The position numbers and the translations under genes were made by a program. A DNA stretch of 64,000 nucleotides from Brevundimonas sp. M20 (GTDB lineage Bacteria > Pseudomonadota > Alphaproteobacteria > Caulobacterales > Caulobacteraceae): the NCBI RefSeq assembly GCF_006547065.1, contig NZ_CP041243.1, positions 2,557,001 through 2,621,000 of the forward strand, given 5' to 3'. Positions 1 to 8,847 of this stretch are shown here, piece by piece. The notes under the pieces were generated by a model, which was given only the letters and a program-made list of their open reading frames with translations, did no database searches and had not been told where the DNA came from. The stretch's first letter is position 1, and each line of letters begins with the position of its first letter.

Positions 1-483
1 CCTCTGGCCGATCTGGGCCACGAGACCTTCATCGACACCTTCGTGACCGGCTTCGGCATCCCCTATCCCGAGGCGGACCTGACGGCGTTTCTGGACGCCA
101 GCTTCAATGCGGAGACGATCCGGACGAAGCTGGCTGAGCCGGGCGCGGCCTGGTGGGTGGCGGAAAGGGAGGGCGAACTGCTGGCCTTCGCCAACACGGG
201 ACCGAACACCCTGCCCCACCCCGATGGCCGCGCCAGCCATGCCGAACTGCGGCGGCTGTACGTGTCGAAGGCCGCGCAGGGGCTGGGCCTCGGGACGAAA
301 CTGCTGGCCGTCTCGCTGGAGTGGATGGAAGCCAACACCGACGGCCCGCTCTGGATTGGTGTCTGGAGCGGCAATCTGAAGGCCCAGAAACTGTACGCCG
401 CCTACGGGTTCGAGAAGGCGGGCGAGTACCAGTATCCGGTGGGGTCATGGCTGGATGACGAGTTCATCCTGCGGCGCGGATAG
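1..483 (+). CDS. GNAT N-acetyltransferase (5' end outside window)
   Basis: The reading frame is open from the first base, and the residues before the first internal GTG (position 43) already look like the family's LGxETFxDTF start, so the gene begins upstream. The 160 visible residues are the body of a GNAT fold acetyltransferase. Motif A, which binds the acetyl-CoA pyrophosphate, is seen as RRLYVSKAAQGLGLG (Q-G-L-G-L-G), and motif B is the later GVWSGNLKAQKLYAAYGF stretch, close to that of RimI/PA4794-like enzymes. The protein should transfer an acetyl group from acetyl-CoA to an amine; the substrate cannot be read from sequence. It ends 51 bp before the next gene on the same strand. Confidence 0.85.
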   Translation, partial: PLADLGHETFIDTFVTGFGIPYPEADLTAFLDASFNAETIRTKLAEPGAAWWVAEREGELLAFANTGPNTLPHPDGRASHAELRRLYVSKAAQGLGLGTKLLAVSLEWMEANTDGPLWIGVWSGNLKAQKLYAAYGFEKAGEYQYPVGSWLDDEFILRRG

Positions 484-534
484 ACGCGGACGTTACGGCA
501 TGGCTTGATCGTCTCCTGTTTTCCGGGGGACGCC

Positions 535-1185
535 ATGCTGGCTCGTTTGACCTTTATCGCCGCGCTGGCCTTCGCGCCGGTGGCGATGGCGCAGGATGCC
601 CCGACAGAGGGTGGAGCTCAGGTCCGTCGCTCGACGACCCGGACGCAGGCGCAGGCCCTGATTGATCGTACAGGCTATCCCGATCTGTTCGAGAACCAGA
701 GCAGCGACACGCGACTGATCATTCGCCACAAGGCCAGCGGCCTGATCTGCGACTATTCGCCGGAAGAGAAGAACAACAGCCTCATGCTGTTTCCCGGCCT
801 TCCCGCCGGAGATGATGTCGGCTGCAACGCCGACGCCGGCAATATCTACATGACCTATTATGCGACCCGTTACGGCCCGGGTGTTTCGGTACAGCAGGCC
901 GCCACGGACACTGCCGCGGGAATCCGGAACCGCTTCTCGGACGCCCGCCCCTATGAAGGTCCGGTGGTGCAGGTCACCGCGCCCGAAGGCGTCGGCGAAC
1001 AAATCTATCTCGCCTACATTGTCGGACAGGGCGACCGGGCGCTGCACGCCCAGGCCCGGCTGGCGAAGGTCGGCGAATGGATTTTCAAGCAGCGCATGAC
1101 CACGCCCGAGAGCCTCGCTCTCGGCGCCGAAGTGATGCTCACCACCGGTCGCTGGACCACCGTACTCGAGGCCGCGACCGACTGA
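535..1185 (+). CDS. Secreted or periplasmic hypothetical protein
   Basis: I start it at the ATG at 535 rather than the upstream TTG at 505, because the ATG gives a clean signal peptide (MLARLTFIAALAFAPVAMA followed by QDAP) and has GGGGGA 6-11 bases upstream. The mature protein is about 197 residues, with no membrane segment after the signal and two cysteines near the middle (LICDYS and GCNADAG) that could pair. I do not recognise the family. It is convergent with the beta-hydroxylase gene, with only 3 bp between the stop codons. A periplasmic location is inferred from the signal peptide alone. Confidence 0.7.
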   Translation: MLARLTFIAALAFAPVAMAQDAPTEGGAQVRRSTTRTQAQALIDRTGYPDLFENQSSDTRLIIRHKASGLICDYSPEEKNNSLMLFPGLPAGDDVGCNADAGNIYMTYYATRYGPGVSVQQAATDTAAGIRNRFSDARPYEGPVVQVTAPEGVGEQIYLAYIVGQGDRALHAQARLAKVGEWIFKQRMTTPESLALGAEVMLTTGRWTTVLEAATD

Positions 1186-1188
1186 CCT

Positions 1189-2373
1189 CTACTCCCAGGT
1201 CGAAACCGTCGGGGAGTAGGCGTCCAGCGCCTCAAGGGTCGTGGAGACGAGGACGCGTTCTTCCTCGGTCAGCTCCGGTCGCCAGATGTCGAAGATGAGC
1301 ACCACGCGGGTACGGTCGCTGGTGTTGAGCGCTTCGTGTTCGATGGTGTCGTCGAAGGCCCAGCCCTGGCCGCGCCGCCACTCACGCACCTCGTTGCCGA
1401 CACGGAATTTGCAGCCTTCGGGCACGATCAGCGGCAGGTGGCAGGTCAGGCGGGTGTTCACGAAGCCGGTATGGGGCAGGATGTGGGCCCCGGCCTTCAG
1501 CTGCGAGAACATGACCTGCGGCGATCGCGCGGCGACCCGGCAAAGGGGCGCGTCAGACAGGGCCGCCATGGTCAGGGGACAGCGCGCCGCGTTCGGCGTC
1601 TCGGCTCCGTCGCGCCAAAGGAAGCAGGCGCTCCAGTCCATGCTGTCGACCAGCGGATAGTCGGTGCGCGAGGGCAGGTCGGACACCGTCTGCAGATAGG
1701 GCGAGAAGGCCGCATCCTCGGCCAGCACCGTCTCCAGCTCGCGGGTCATGTCGTCCGTGGCCGCCTCGACCCGATCCATCCAGGGGAACATGTCGCGGGG
1801 ATAGAACTGGGTGTTGGGCAGCTCGGGGAAGAAGAAGGCCTGCGGCTGCTGGAAATAGGGCTGGCGACGTCCGGTCACGATATCGAGCGCATGGGTGAAG
1901 CGGGCGCTGGAGCGGCCTTCGACATAGCCGGACTGCCGCAGCTCCTCCCGCAGGTGATCCGCCATGCCGGCGACGAGACGCCTCTGAATCGCCTTCGCCC
2001 GGGCCACGCTCTCGATCAGGTCCTGCGGAAGGCCGGCGGCGGTCTCGCCGCGCGCGATCACCGCCCGGTAATAGAGGTTGGCCTCGCGCTTTGCTCCGCG
2101 AGCGGTCAGCAGATCGGCGCGGATGATGAGGACACGCAGATCGCCTCCGTCCAACGCGAGCGCCTGACGGCTGAAGGCGTCGGCCCCTTCGTCGTCGCCG
2201 AGCCTGTGGCAGGCCCACGCGAGCATGGCGACCCCCGCCGCGTCCAACCGGCCCTCGATCGCCGCAGCCTCGAACGCGGACCGGACGCCGGGCCAGTCGC
2301 CACCGAAGAAGGCGCGCCTTCCCGCTGCGGGATCGAAGAATGAGACGGAGCAGGCAGAGACAGGATCGGACAT
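1189..2373 (-). CDS. Aspartyl/asparaginyl beta-hydroxylase family protein with TPR-like N-terminus
   Basis: This is a 394-aa protein. The C-terminal half carries the Fe(II)/2-oxoglutarate dioxygenase fold of the Asp/Asn beta-hydroxylase family (the same fold as LpxO). Candidate iron-ligand histidines lie in AHILPHTG (about residues 297-301) and in DDTIEHEALN (about 346), and the 2-oxoglutarate-binding arginine is probably in the NTRLTCHLPL stretch or in DRTRVVLIFD. The first 150 residues are alanine-rich helical pairs (AGVAMLAWACHRLGDDEGA) typical of tetratricopeptide repeats. The family hydroxylates Asp/Asn in proteins or acyl chains of lipid A; the extra helical repeats favour a protein substrate, which is inference. 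It diverges from the VWA gene across 118 bp. Confidence 0.85.
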   Translation of the reverse strand: MSDPVSACSVSFFDPAAGRRAFFGGDWPGVRSAFEAAAIEGRLDAAGVAMLAWACHRLGDDEGADAFSRQALALDGGDLRVLIIRADLLTARGAKREANLYYRAVIARGETAAGLPQDLIESVARAKAIQRRLVAGMADHLREELRQSGYVEGRSSARFTHALDIVTGRRQPYFQQPQAFFFPELPNTQFYPRDMFPWMDRVEAATDDMTRELETVLAEDAAFSPYLQTVSDLPSRTDYPLVDSMDWSACFLWRDGAETPNAARCPLTMAALSDAPLCRVAARSPQVMFSQLKAGAHILPHTGFVNTRLTCHLPLIVPEGCKFRVGNEVREWRRGQGWAFDDTIEHEALNTSDRTRVVLIFDIWRPELTEEERVLVSTTLEALDAYSPTVSTWE

Positions 2374-2491
2374 GATGACGCTTCCGGGAACTGTGTCGCC
2401 AATCCCGTCACGCCGTGTCGAAAAGGGGGCGGCCTCATTAAGTCGTCGTCATGATTGGGCGCGCGCCCGGAGCCTGCTAAAGCATGAGCCC

Positions 2492-3670
2492 ATGCTCCTG
2501 CCCTTCTTCACAGCCCTGCGCGACGCCAAGGTTCCGGTCTCGATGAAGGAATGGCTCCATCTGATGGAGGCCATGGACAAGGGCGTGGCGGGGGGACGCG
2601 TCGATGATTTCTACCATCTGTCGCGTGCGGTGCTGGTCAAGGACGAGAAACACTACGACCGCTTCGATCAGGTGTTCGGCAAGGTGTTCGCGGGCGTCGA
2701 AACGGTGGGGGCGGGCGAGGACCTGACCACCGACCTGCCGGAAGACTGGCTGCGGCTGCTGAACGAGAAATTCCTCACCGACGAGGAGAAGGCCCAGATC
2801 GAGGCCATGGGCGGTTTCGAGAAGCTGATGGAGACGCTGAAGGAGCGGCTCGAGGAACAGAAGGGCCGTCACGAGGGCGGCAACAAATGGGTCGGCACGG
2901 GCGGGACCAGCCCGTTCGGCCACGGCGGCTACAATCCCGAAGGCGTGCGTATCGGCGGTCCCGGCAAGCACGGACGGGCCGTGAAGGTGTGGGAGAAGCG
3001 CGAGTACAAAAACCTGGACGATCAGGTCGAACTGGGCACCCGCAACATCAAGGTCGCCCTGCGCCGCCTGCGCCGGTTCGCCCGGCAGGGGGCGGCGGAC
3101 GAACTGGACATGGACGCCACTATCGACGGCACCGCGCGTCAGGGCTGGCTGGACATCCAGATGCGGCCCGAGCGGCGCAATACGATCAAGGTGCTGCTGT
3201 TCCTCGATATCGGCGGGTCGATGGATGCCCATGTGAAGATGTGCGAGGAGCTGTTCTCGGCGGCGAAGACCGAGTTCAAGCACCTGGAATTCTTCTACTT
3301 CCACAACTGCCTCTATGAGGGGGTGTGGAAGGACAACCGGCGTCGGCACACCGAGAAGATCGACACCTGGGACGTGCTGAACAAATACCCCGCCGACTGG
3401 CGCGCCATCTTCGTCGGCGACGCCACCATGAGCCCCTATGAGATCACCATGCCCGGCGGCTCGGTCGAGCACTGGAACGAGGAAGCGGGGGCCGTCTGGC
3501 TGAAGCGGGCCACTCAGCAGTGGGACAAGGTGGCGTGGCTGAACCCTTCACCGGAGCGGTACTGGAACTATTCCGCGTCAGTCGGCCTGATCCGCGAGGT
3601 CATCGACGAGCGGATGTATCCGCTGACGCTGGAAGGGCTGGAGAAAGCGATGCGGGCGCTGGCGAAATAG
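2492..3670 (+). CDS. VWA (CoxE-like) domain protein
   Basis: The open frame starts far upstream inside the neighbouring gene, but the ATG at 2492 (MLLPFFTALRDAKVPVSM) is where family similarity begins, giving 392 aa. The N-terminal part is helical (RVDDFYHLSRAVLVKDEKHYDRF). The second half is a von Willebrand factor A domain with the metal site written as LFLDIGGSMDAH, that is DxGGS in place of the classical DxSxS, which I recall as usual for this CoxE-like family. A glycine-rich linker (GTGGTSPFGHGGYN) joins the two parts. Proteins of this type often work with a MoxR AAA ATPase, but none is next to it here. No signal peptide is seen, so it is probably cytoplasmic. Confidence 0.85.
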   Translation: MLLPFFTALRDAKVPVSMKEWLHLMEAMDKGVAGGRVDDFYHLSRAVLVKDEKHYDRFDQVFGKVFAGVETVGAGEDLTTDLPEDWLRLLNEKFLTDEEKAQIEAMGGFEKLMETLKERLEEQKGRHEGGNKWVGTGGTSPFGHGGYNPEGVRIGGPGKHGRAVKVWEKREYKNLDDQVELGTRNIKVALRRLRRFARQGAADELDMDATIDGTARQGWLDIQMRPERRNTIKVLLFLDIGGSMDAHVKMCEELFSAAKTEFKHLEFFYFHNCLYEGVWKDNRRRHTEKIDTWDVLNKYPADWRAIFVGDATMSPYEITMPGGSVEHWNEEAGAVWLKRATQQWDKVAWLNPSPERYWNYSASVGLIREVIDERMYPLTLEGLEKAMRALAK

Positions 3671-3707
3671 GCTAGCGTCGCCGCGACACATCCGGAGGCT
3701 TTTCCCC

Positions 3708-4217
3708 ATGCTGACCGCCGCCGTGCTTTCCGCCCTGATGCTGCAACAGGCCGCCGCCGGCCAGGTGGTGTGGTCCACGCCCGTCGAGCCCGCGCCGGTG
3801 GCCGCGCCCGCCTCCGCGCCGACCCTGCCCGACTGGGCGCGGGCTGATCCTTTCGGCTATGAACGCTCCGAATGCAGCCCCCTGATCCGGTCCTCGTCAG
3901 AGACCATGGAAGCCTGTCAGGGACGCGTCCGCGCCGCGCTGGCCGCCCATATGGGCGATGATCTGCCCGCCGCGCTGCGCGCTGGGAGCCGGGCCGACCA
4001 CTGTCGTCAGGAAGCCGCCGGGGACCGCTACGCCCTGCAGTGCGGTGCGCCTGCCCGCGCGAGTGCGCCGAGCGGGCCCGATCTGGCGGACCGCAACTGC
4101 ACCACCCGTCCGGGCGTGACCGGCCGGGGCGCGGTGGCCTTCAGCGAGACCTGCGACCGCGGCGGTCAGGTGTCCCGTGAAGACGGCCTGAAGGTCACCT
4201 TCGGCGGCAGCGATTGA
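3708..4217 (+). CDS. Secreted cysteine-rich hypothetical protein
   Basis: A 169-aa protein starting at an ATG with CCGGAGG about 10 bases upstream. The N-terminus (MLTAAVLSALMLQQAAAGQ) looks like a short signal peptide and is followed by a proline/alanine linker. The mature part has six cysteines (in ECSPL, EACQG, DHCRQ, LQCGA, RNCTT and ETCDR), an even number that suggests three disulfides in the periplasm. The family is not recognised. It follows the VWA gene by 37 bp on the same strand and ends at a strong bipartite hairpin. Confidence 0.65.
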   Translation: MLTAAVLSALMLQQAAAGQVVWSTPVEPAPVAAPASAPTLPDWARADPFGYERSECSPLIRSSSETMEACQGRVRAALAAHMGDDLPAALRAGSRADHCRQEAAGDRYALQCGAPARASAPSGPDLADRNCTTRPGVTGRGAVAFSETCDRGGQVSREDGLKVTFGGSD

Positions 4218-4218
4218 G

Positions 4219-4269
4219 CGGACAGACGAACGCCGCGCCCCTTTCGGGACGCGGCGTTGAGTCTGTCCG
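4219..4269. terminator. Bipartite bidirectional hairpin terminator
   Basis: Two nested perfect arms: CGGACAGAC (4219-4227) pairs with GTCTGTCCG (4261-4269), and AACGCCGCG (4229-4237) pairs with CGCGGCGTT (4250-4258). It lies between the stop codons of two convergent genes, and no long T-run follows, as is common in high-GC alphaproteobacteria. Confidence 0.75.
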
Positions 4270-4279
4270 GGGCGACGGA

Positions 4280-4465
4280 TCAGTTGCGCTTGTCGCCGCG
4301 AAGGGTGTCCTTGACGCCGCCGACGGCGTTCTGGACCTTGCCTTCAACCTGATCGGCCTTGCCTTCGGCCTTCAGCTTCTCGTCGCCGGTGACCTTGCCG
4401 GCGAATTCCTTGGCCTTGCCACCGAGATTCTTGGCGGCGCCTTCGATGCGATCGTGATCGGGCAT
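4280..4465 (-). CDS. CsbD family stress protein
   Basis: A 61-aa, strongly hydrophilic, charged protein with the CsbD signature: DRIEGAAKNLGGKAKEF at the N-terminus, then GKVTGDEKLKAEGKADQ and VQNAVGGVKDTLRG. Family members are small general-stress proteins, first described in Bacillus subtilis as sigma-B controlled, with no known enzymatic function. The length is normal for the family. It is convergent with the cysteine-rich secreted protein and shares its terminator. Confidence 0.9.
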   Translation of the reverse strand: MPDHDRIEGAAKNLGGKAKEFAGKVTGDEKLKAEGKADQVEGKVQNAVGGVKDTLRGDKRN

Positions 4466-4546
4466 TGGGAGCTCCCTGTTCTGACGCCGCCGGAAGAGCG
4501 ACGCTTCGGCAAGGACAACCGTGGGGCGGCGGGGGAGTTCCCGATC

Positions 4547-4999
4547 TCAGGTCTTTCGCCGCAGCCAGGTCGCGACCGCCCAGGCGTGGGCGTCGTGACG
4601 GAGTTCGTTCAGGGCTGTGTGGGGATGCAGCCAGACCAGTTCATGATCCGCCTCGACCTTGGCCGCCGGGTCCAGAGACAGCTGCTGGGCGATCCAGAAG
4701 CCGCCGATGTTGTTCAGCGGCGCACCGGTGGATTTGCGGAAGAACTGGGCCGCCTCGGCGATGCGGGCGAAGGGGCGGACGGTCATGCCCGTCTCCTCGA
4801 TGAACTCGCGGACCAGCGCCTGTTCCTCGCTCTCTTCCCCGTCCACGGCGCCGCCGGGCAGGTCGTAATAGCTGCCCTCCCCGCGATCCACGCGAACGCA
4901 GGCCAGCTTGCCGTCATGGAAGACGAGGCCGAAGGCGGTGGGGCGAAGCGTGTAGTCCAGCCCCGCCTCCGCCACGCCGAACTGCAGGGCGGCGATCAT
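4547..4999 (-). CDS. NUDIX hydrolase
   Basis: A 150-aa protein that I start at the ATG at 4999 (MIAALQFGVAEAG). That is one base after the stop of the kinase gene, so the two are probably translated together; the longer open frame upstream is antisense reading of the kinase. The Nudix box is perfect: G-x5-E-x7-RE-x2-EE-x-G, seen as GAVDGEE then REFIEETGM. It should hydrolyse a nucleoside diphosphate linked to another moiety with Mg2+. The segment RPTAFGLVFHDGKLACVRV is the usual first strand of small housecleaning Nudix enzymes. The substrate is unknown. Confidence 0.88.
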   Translation of the reverse strand: MIAALQFGVAEAGLDYTLRPTAFGLVFHDGKLACVRVDRGEGSYYDLPGGAVDGEESEEQALVREFIEETGMTVRPFARIAEAAQFFRKSTGAPLNNIGGFWIAQQLSLDPAAKVEADHELVWLHPHTALNELRHDAHAWAVATWLRRKT

Positions 5000-5000
5000 G

Positions 5001-6047
5001 TCAGAGATCAAAGGCCAGTCGGGCGCGGACCCCGCTGTGCGCCTGATCGAACTCGACCACCGAGCGCAGGCCGGACGCCATGGCGGAAATGATCTTGCCG
5101 CCCAGACCGGTGCCCTTGGGCGTGCCGTCGCCCATGCCCGGACCATCATCCTCGACCGTCAGCAGGGCGCGACCGTCGGCGCCGGCGCGCAGGATGACGC
5201 GGATCTCGCCGCCCTGACCGGGGGCGTAGGCGTACTTGACGGCATTGGTGACCAATTCGGTGACCACCACGCCCAGCGACACGGCCTGATCGGTCGACAC
5301 CCGCATGGGTTCGACCTCCAGCGTCAGGGTCGGCGAGCCGGAGTCAGGGCCGACGGACTTGGCCAGCTCATCAATCAGACCGCGCAGATACTCGTCCATC
5401 TCCACCGAGGACATATCGCCGGAGGTGTAGAGGCGGCGGTGCACATGGGCGACGGCCTCGATCCGCGCCTGCGACTCGCGCAGGGCGGCGCGGGCGCCGT
5501 CGTCGGCCAGGTGCCGCATCTGCAACGACATGAAGCTGGACACCAGTTGCAGCGAGTTGCCGACGCGGTGGTTCACCTCGCGCAACATCGCCTCGGCGCG
5601 GTCGCGCGCGAGACGGACCTGCTCCTGCGCCTCGTCATGCTCACGCTGGAGGCGGCGGCGCTGGATGGCGTCCTCGATCGCGTTGCGCAGCAGGGCGGTG
5701 AAGTCCTCGGACACGTCCTTGATGACGTAGTCGGCGGCGCCGGCGCGCAGGGCGGCCACGGCGATGCGGCCTTCCTGGGCCCCGGTCACATAGACGACCG
5801 GCGGCGGGTCGTTCAGGGCGACGATGTCGGGCAGAACGTCCAGCCCGTCGCGACCCGGCATGTAGTGATCCAGCGCGATGGCGTCGAAAGCGTCCGGACG
5901 CGCGGCGAGCACATCCAGCCCCGCGTCCCCGTCGGAGGCGCAGGTCACGGCGTAGCCGTGACGCCCCAGCTCCTTCTCGACCAGCCGCGACAGGCCGCGG
6001 TCATCGTCGATGTAGAGCAGACGGATGACTTCGCCCTCGCCCTTCAC
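5001..6047 (-). CDS. Response regulator-histidine kinase hybrid (HisKA_2 type)
   Basis: A 348-aa cytoplasmic protein with a receiver domain at residues 8-125 (phospho-acceptor D60 in IALDHYMPG), a short coiled coil (RRRLQREHDEAQEQ), then a HisKA_2 dimerisation/phospho-acceptor domain with H160 in REVNHRVGNSLQ, and a HATPase domain with the N-box (VVTELVTNAVKYA) and a G-box (DDGPGMG). The HRxxNSLQ form is the LovK/PhyR-type family common in alphaproteobacteria. The receiver at the N-terminus suggests that a partner kinase drives this one. It overlaps the preceding regulator by 4 nt (ATGA), completing a three-gene phosphorelay. What it senses and its output are unknown. Confidence 0.9.
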   Translation of the reverse strand: MKGEGEVIRLLYIDDDRGLSRLVEKELGRHGYAVTCASDGDAGLDVLAARPDAFDAIALDHYMPGRDGLDVLPDIVALNDPPPVVYVTGAQEGRIAVAALRAGAADYVIKDVSEDFTALLRNAIEDAIQRRRLQREHDEAQEQVRLARDRAEAMLREVNHRVGNSLQLVSSFMSLQMRHLADDGARAALRESQARIEAVAHVHRRLYTSGDMSSVEMDEYLRGLIDELAKSVGPDSGSPTLTLEVEPMRVSTDQAVSLGVVVTELVTNAVKYAYAPGQGGEIRVILRAGADGRALLTVEDDGPGMGDGTPKGTGLGGKIISAMASGLRSVVEFDQAHSGVRARLAFDL

Positions 6048-6469
6048 TCGATCTCCGGGGCCTGCATCACGGACAGGAACAGCCCGAGCTGACGGATCGC
6101 GTCCGCGAAGCTCTCGTAATCAACCGGCTTGGTGATGTAGACGTTACAGCCCAGATCGTAGCAGCGCTGGATCTCAACCCTGTCGTCGGTTGTGGTCAGC
6201 ACCACGACGGGGGCGCGGCGCAGGCGCTCGTCGCCCTTCACCTTCTCCAGAATGTCCGTGCCCGACATGTCCGGCAGGTTGAGGTCCAGCAGGATCAACA
6301 GCGGGCCGTTGGCCCTGACCGTATCACTGAACAGATAGTCGAGGGCCGAGCTGCCGTCCTCGAAATGCTCGATATCGTTCGCGATATTGGCGCGGCGGAT
6401 GTTCTTTTCGATCAGTTTGGCGTGGCCGAGGTCATCCTCGACCATCACGATCTTGACGGACGTGCTCAT
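6044..6469 (-). CDS. Single-domain response regulator (Rcp1-like)
   Basis: A 141-aa stand-alone receiver: acidic pair E11-D12-D13, phospho-acceptor D62 in LLDLNLPDMSG, the conserved Thr in VVLTTTDD and the Lys in VYITKPVDYE. The extended loop (HFEDGSSALDYLF) is typical of Rcp1-type regulators paired with phytochrome or PAS kinases. It lies between the CHASE3 kinase and the hybrid kinase, sharing an end base with the first gene and overlapping the second by 4 nt. It probably shuttles phosphate between them or to a protein target, since it has no DNA-binding domain. Confidence 0.92.
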   Translation of the reverse strand: MSTSVKIVMVEDDLGHAKLIEKNIRRANIANDIEHFEDGSSALDYLFSDTVRANGPLLILLDLNLPDMSGTDILEKVKGDERLRRAPVVVLTTTDDRVEIQRCYDLGCNVYITKPVDYESFADAIRQLGLFLSVMQAPEIE

Positions 6470-7989
6470 CAGTAATCTCCGGCCTCAGCGAGGATGAGGC
6501 GTGTGGGGAATTTGAGGATGAATGTCGAGCCCTTTCCGAGCTCTGAATCCACCGTGATGTCTCCGCCGAGACGGCGAACGCTGTTCCGGACGAAGGCCAG
6601 CCCCAGTCCCTCCCCCTTGCGGTCCTGACGGCCCGAGCGGCGGAACAGTTCAAAAATACGCTCGTGGTCACGCGGCGCGATGCCGCGTCCGTTGTCCGCG
6701 ATCCGGTAGGTGACCCAGCCGTTGGCCTCTTCCCCCGACACCACGATCCGGCCCGGTCGGTCGTGATCGAGATATTTCACGGCGTTGTCGATCAGGTTGC
6801 CGAAGATCTGTTCGACCGACAGACGGTCACTGTCGAGACGCGGCAGGGGCTCGACCACGATCTCGGCGCCGGCCGCGCCGGTCTGGTGGTGCACGCTGTC
6901 GGCGATGCCCCGAACCATCACCGACATATCCAGCACCTCCGGGACCAGAGACCGCCGCCCTTCGCGGGACAGCCGGAGAATGGCGTTGATCAGCCGGTCC
7001 ATCTTCTCGGTCGAGGCGCGGATGAAGCCGATGGCCTCCGGCATGTCCTCGCGGACGGCGGCGATGACTTCCGGATCGACCTTGCGCCTGCTCTCGGCCT
7101 CGATGATCGCCTTGTCGACCACCTTGCCCGCCTGTTCGAGTTCGGAGGTGTAGCCCATGACATTGACCAATGGCGCGCGCAGGTCGTGGCTGACGATGTA
7201 GGCGAAGCGCTGGATTTCCTCGTTTGCCCGGGTCAGATCGGCCGTCCGCTCGCGCACCTGACTTTCAAGCCCGGCGTTCATGCGGGCGACCGCGTCACGG
7301 GCCTGCTGGATTTCCATGACATAGCGGCGGATCAGCCAGGCGCTGACGCCCGCCAGGGCGATGATCAGGGCGGCCCCAACGGCGTTGGCGGCCACGGTGA
7401 CACCACCGGACCACTCTGACTGCCGGGTCCGGAAGTCCAGTCGGGTCTGGGTGATCTCGTCCACCGCCGCCGCCTCGTTGCGGAAGGCGTCCATCGCCGC
7501 CTTGCCCTCGTTGCTGCGGACGATGCTGAGCGCAGGCCCCAGACGGCCCGTGCGCGCCATGCCGACCGTCCGGTCCAGTTCGGCCAGCTTGGCCTCAGCC
7601 AGTTCCCGCAGGTGGGCGACCCGGGGCTCGATGTCCGGGTCGCCGGCGGCCAGTCGGGTCAGCTCCTCAAGCTGGTGCGGCAACTCCCGCGATGCTTCGC
7701 CGTGGACTTCCAGATACTCAGCGTTGCCGGTCAGCAGGAAGCCCCGCTGTCCGGTCTCGGCATCGATCAGATTGATCAGCACCGTCCGCGCGTGACGTCG
7801 CAATTGCTGGGCTCTCTCGACGTCGTCGTTGAAGCGGGCGGTCCGCTGGATCATCACGAAGGTCGCGATATTGCTCGCCAGCAGGAGCACGATGGCGAGC
7901 GTCAACAGCCCCGCGACCCGTCGTCCCAGAGTCGGGGTGCGGAGGAACTGCCGCAGGGCCTGCAGGGTATCGCGCCACGCCGTACTCAT
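6469..7989 (-). CDS. CHASE3-domain sensor histidine kinase
   Basis: A 506-aa membrane kinase. TM1 is at about residues 26-47, the periplasmic CHASE3 helical bundle at 50-195 with its signature AETGQRGFLLTGN (77-89), TM2 at about 199-222, then a coiled coil (LESQVRERTADLTRANEEIQ). HisKA follows with H268 in IVSHDLRAPLVN, and a HATPase domain with N-box (IDNAVKYLDH), G1 (DNGRGI) and G2 (GEGLGLAFVR). The C-terminal organisation matches bacteriophytochrome-like kinases that pair with Rcp1-type regulators, which agrees with the next gene. It diverges from the membrane protein gene at 8109 across 119 bp with no obvious operator. Confidence 0.92.
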   Translation of the reverse strand: MSTAWRDTLQALRQFLRTPTLGRRVAGLLTLAIVLLLASNIATFVMIQRTARFNDDVERAQQLRRHARTVLINLIDAETGQRGFLLTGNAEYLEVHGEASRELPHQLEELTRLAAGDPDIEPRVAHLRELAEAKLAELDRTVGMARTGRLGPALSIVRSNEGKAAMDAFRNEAAAVDEITQTRLDFRTRQSEWSGGVTVAANAVGAALIIALAGVSAWLIRRYVMEIQQARDAVARMNAGLESQVRERTADLTRANEEIQRFAYIVSHDLRAPLVNVMGYTSELEQAGKVVDKAIIEAESRRKVDPEVIAAVREDMPEAIGFIRASTEKMDRLINAILRLSREGRRSLVPEVLDMSVMVRGIADSVHHQTGAAGAEIVVEPLPRLDSDRLSVEQIFGNLIDNAVKYLDHDRPGRIVVSGEEANGWVTYRIADNGRGIAPRDHERIFELFRRSGRQDRKGEGLGLAFVRNSVRRLGGDITVDSELGKGSTFILKFPTRLILAEAGDY

Positions 7990-8108
7990 CGAATACGAGC
8001 ATTAGCGATGGGTTTTTTCCTGTCCAGTCGCGTCTTTGGAGAAACCCTCGCCACTCGACGGATTTAAGGTAAAGATTGTCCCGTCTTGATCGGGGGAAAG
8101 GGGCGCAA

Positions 8109-8816
8109 ATGGTCTGGTGGTGGTGGGTTGTTCCGGCGGTGGTGGCGCTGCTGGGGCTGATGCTTCTGATAAAGGGGCTGGGCGCCCTGTTCCGGGGCAA
8201 GGTGATCGGCGGACTGCTGGGCAGCGTCGGCGGCGCGGGTTTCATGGCCGCCGCGACCATCGCTGCCCTGCTTGCGCTGGACATCCAGACCTATTCGCGC
8301 CTGACCTATGAACGGCCGGTCGCCACCATCATGACCCGCCAGCTGGGACCGCAGTATTTCGAGGCCACGGTGATCCAGACCGCCAACGGCGAGAACATGC
8401 CCGCCGCGACCAACCTCTATCCCCTGCACGGGGACGAGTGGCGGATCGAGGCGCAGGTGCTGAAGTGGAAGCCGTGGGCGAATGTGCTGGGCCTGAACAC
8501 CCAGTACCGGCTGGATCGCCTGTCGGGTCGCTATCAGCGCATTGATCAGGAGCTGAACGCGGAGCGCAGCGTGCACCCCCTGTCCATCACCGAGAACGAC
8601 AACGGCCTGCCATGGAAGATCAGCACCTGGGATACGGCGCGGAAATACCGCAAGCACATCGACGCCGTGGACACCCTGTATGGCGGCGCCGCCTACATGC
8701 CGATGGCCGACGGCGCCCGTCACGAGGTCTGGATCACCCAGTCAGGCCTGATCGCCCGCCCCGTCAATGACGCGGCCCGCAACGCTTCGGCGGGCGGATG
8801 GACGACGGTGAACTGA
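8109..8816 (+). CDS. Membrane-anchored hypothetical protein
   Basis: I start at the ATG at 8109 because GGGGGAAAGGGG lies directly upstream and the protein opens with a membrane segment (MVWWWWVVPAVVALLGLMLL). A second hydrophobic stretch (LLGSVGGAGFMAAATIAALLAL) follows, and the remaining roughly 175 residues are soluble, with WRIEAQVLKWKPW and LSGRYQRI near the middle. The family resembles multidrug-transport-adjacent or cation/multidrug pump leader proteins annotated as hypothetical in Caulobacterales, but I cannot name it. 235 aa. A good terminator hairpin follows at 8848. Confidence 0.7.
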   Translation: MVWWWWVVPAVVALLGLMLLIKGLGALFRGKVIGGLLGSVGGAGFMAAATIAALLALDIQTYSRLTYERPVATIMTRQLGPQYFEATVIQTANGENMPAATNLYPLHGDEWRIEAQVLKWKPWANVLGLNTQYRLDRLSGRYQRIDQELNAERSVHPLSITENDNGLPWKISTWDTARKYRKHIDAVDTLYGGAAYMPMADGARHEVWITQSGLIARPVNDAARNASAGGWTTVN

Positions 8817-8847
8817 GCAAAAGCCTGATCGGCTGAAGCGGAAGTCA

